Below, piece after piece: positions 63,754 to 64,000 of a stretch of DNA of 64,000 nt. Within the stretch, counting starts at the first letter, position 1. Every line of letters starts with the position of its first letter. A program made the position numbers and the translations under genes. The notes beneath the pieces are model-generated. The model made no database searches. It was not told the origin of the DNA and saw only the letters and a program-made list of their open reading frames with translations. The DNA lies in NCBI GenBank assembly GCA_002914805.1, contig JXTB01000175.1, forward strand, positions 260,290-324,289. Direction: 5' to 3'. Source of the DNA: Parasponia andersonii (Eukaryota; Streptophyta; Magnoliopsida; Rosales; Cannabaceae).

Positions 63754-64000
63754 ACCTAGGCATCTAGGTTAGGAGAGTAGACCCTGAGGATAGTGCCGAC
63801 CATCGTGGGCAGGCCAGAGCTGACCCAGGATCAAGAGGAGAAGGAAAAATGCCTTAAAAGGGCTGAAGGAAGGGTGAAGCGCCTGAGGGGGATGGGCCAT
63901 TCCGTCAACCATTTGATGATGGGAGAAAGCCGCACCTCTGCCGCCCCCATCATTTTCACCCAGCAAGATTTGACCACAGTACGCCTACCTCATGAGGACC

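Larger units (their letters stand above)
61328..64000 (+). mobile_element. Ty3/Gypsy LTR retrotransposon, 5' part, running off the window
   Basis: A fossil element starting with an LTR (61328-62155), then a PBS and leader, a gag region (about 62790-63753) and, at the window edge, sequence like the segment leading into protease. The gag has FKPFEGKTDPLDHIYHFQQK, a retrotrans-gag core (DKSPREYLSRFLEVM) and a late YCQFHKDYGHDTIHY block. That type of gag resembles the Tat/Athila side of plant Gypsy. At least two interruptions are visible in the portion present. Its LTR and PBS match the non-autonomous element at 26936-33400. Confidence 0.88.

Overview
The window is AT-rich nuclear DNA from a flowering plant, most likely a dicot. 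The evidence is split genes with GT-AG introns and plant-type proteins, dinucleotide microsatellites, and a dense load of LTR retrotransposons, MITEs, a LINE and a MULE-like relic. I do not assign a species. One ambiguous base (n) lies at 37759, so this is assembled draft sequence. Three host genes can be read end to end. First, a nine-exon + strand gene at 3770-9043 encodes GPI mannosyltransferase 3 (PIG-B/GPI10, GT22 family, 547 aa). Second, an eight-exon - strand gene at 12968-10314 encodes a VAN3-binding/FORKED-like protein (DUF828 plus PH_2, 397 aa). Third, a seventeen-exon + strand gene at 39821-49170 encodes TTI1, the HEAT/ARM-repeat subunit of the TEL2-TTI1-TTI2 complex (1381 aa). In all three every exon junction keeps the reading frame. 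Their functions (GPI anchor synthesis, vein/auxin trafficking, PIKK kinase maturation) are unrelated, so there is no functional cluster. Region by region: 1-3770 is AT-rich upstream sequence with one foldback MITE and a three-copy repeat ending at the PIGB start codon. 9.0-10.3 kb is a spacer. 13-16.9 kb is intergenic with a second MITE type. 16.9-18.2 kb is the decayed 3' end of a LINE. 18.2-19.1 kb is a long-armed foldback element. 19.6-23.6 kb is a probable MULE relic with a CCHC zinc knuckle and ~306-bp repeats. 25.2-25.5 kb is a MITE inside an (AT)n tract. 26936-33400 is a complete-ended, non-autonomous LTR element (LARD-like). Its PBS and PPT put it on the - strand, while its only long coding region, with its own TATA box, runs on the + strand. 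33.4-39.7 kb is AT-rich spacer with local duplications and two MITEs. 49.3-50.0 kb holds two adjacent MITEs just 3' of TTI1. 50333-56683 is a fossil Copia element with matching target duplications and a nested 1.67-kb solo LTR. 56.7-60.1 kb is spacer. 60072-61327 is a second copy of that same LTR family, cut by the 5' LTR of a Ty3/Gypsy element (61328 to the window end). That Gypsy element has LTRs and a primer-binding site of the same family as the LARD-like element, so it is a plausible autonomous partner. The part most worth a closer look is the antisense cargo of the LARD-like element together with its gag-bearing relative in the same window. The recurring foldback MITE families, one of which brackets TTI1, come next.
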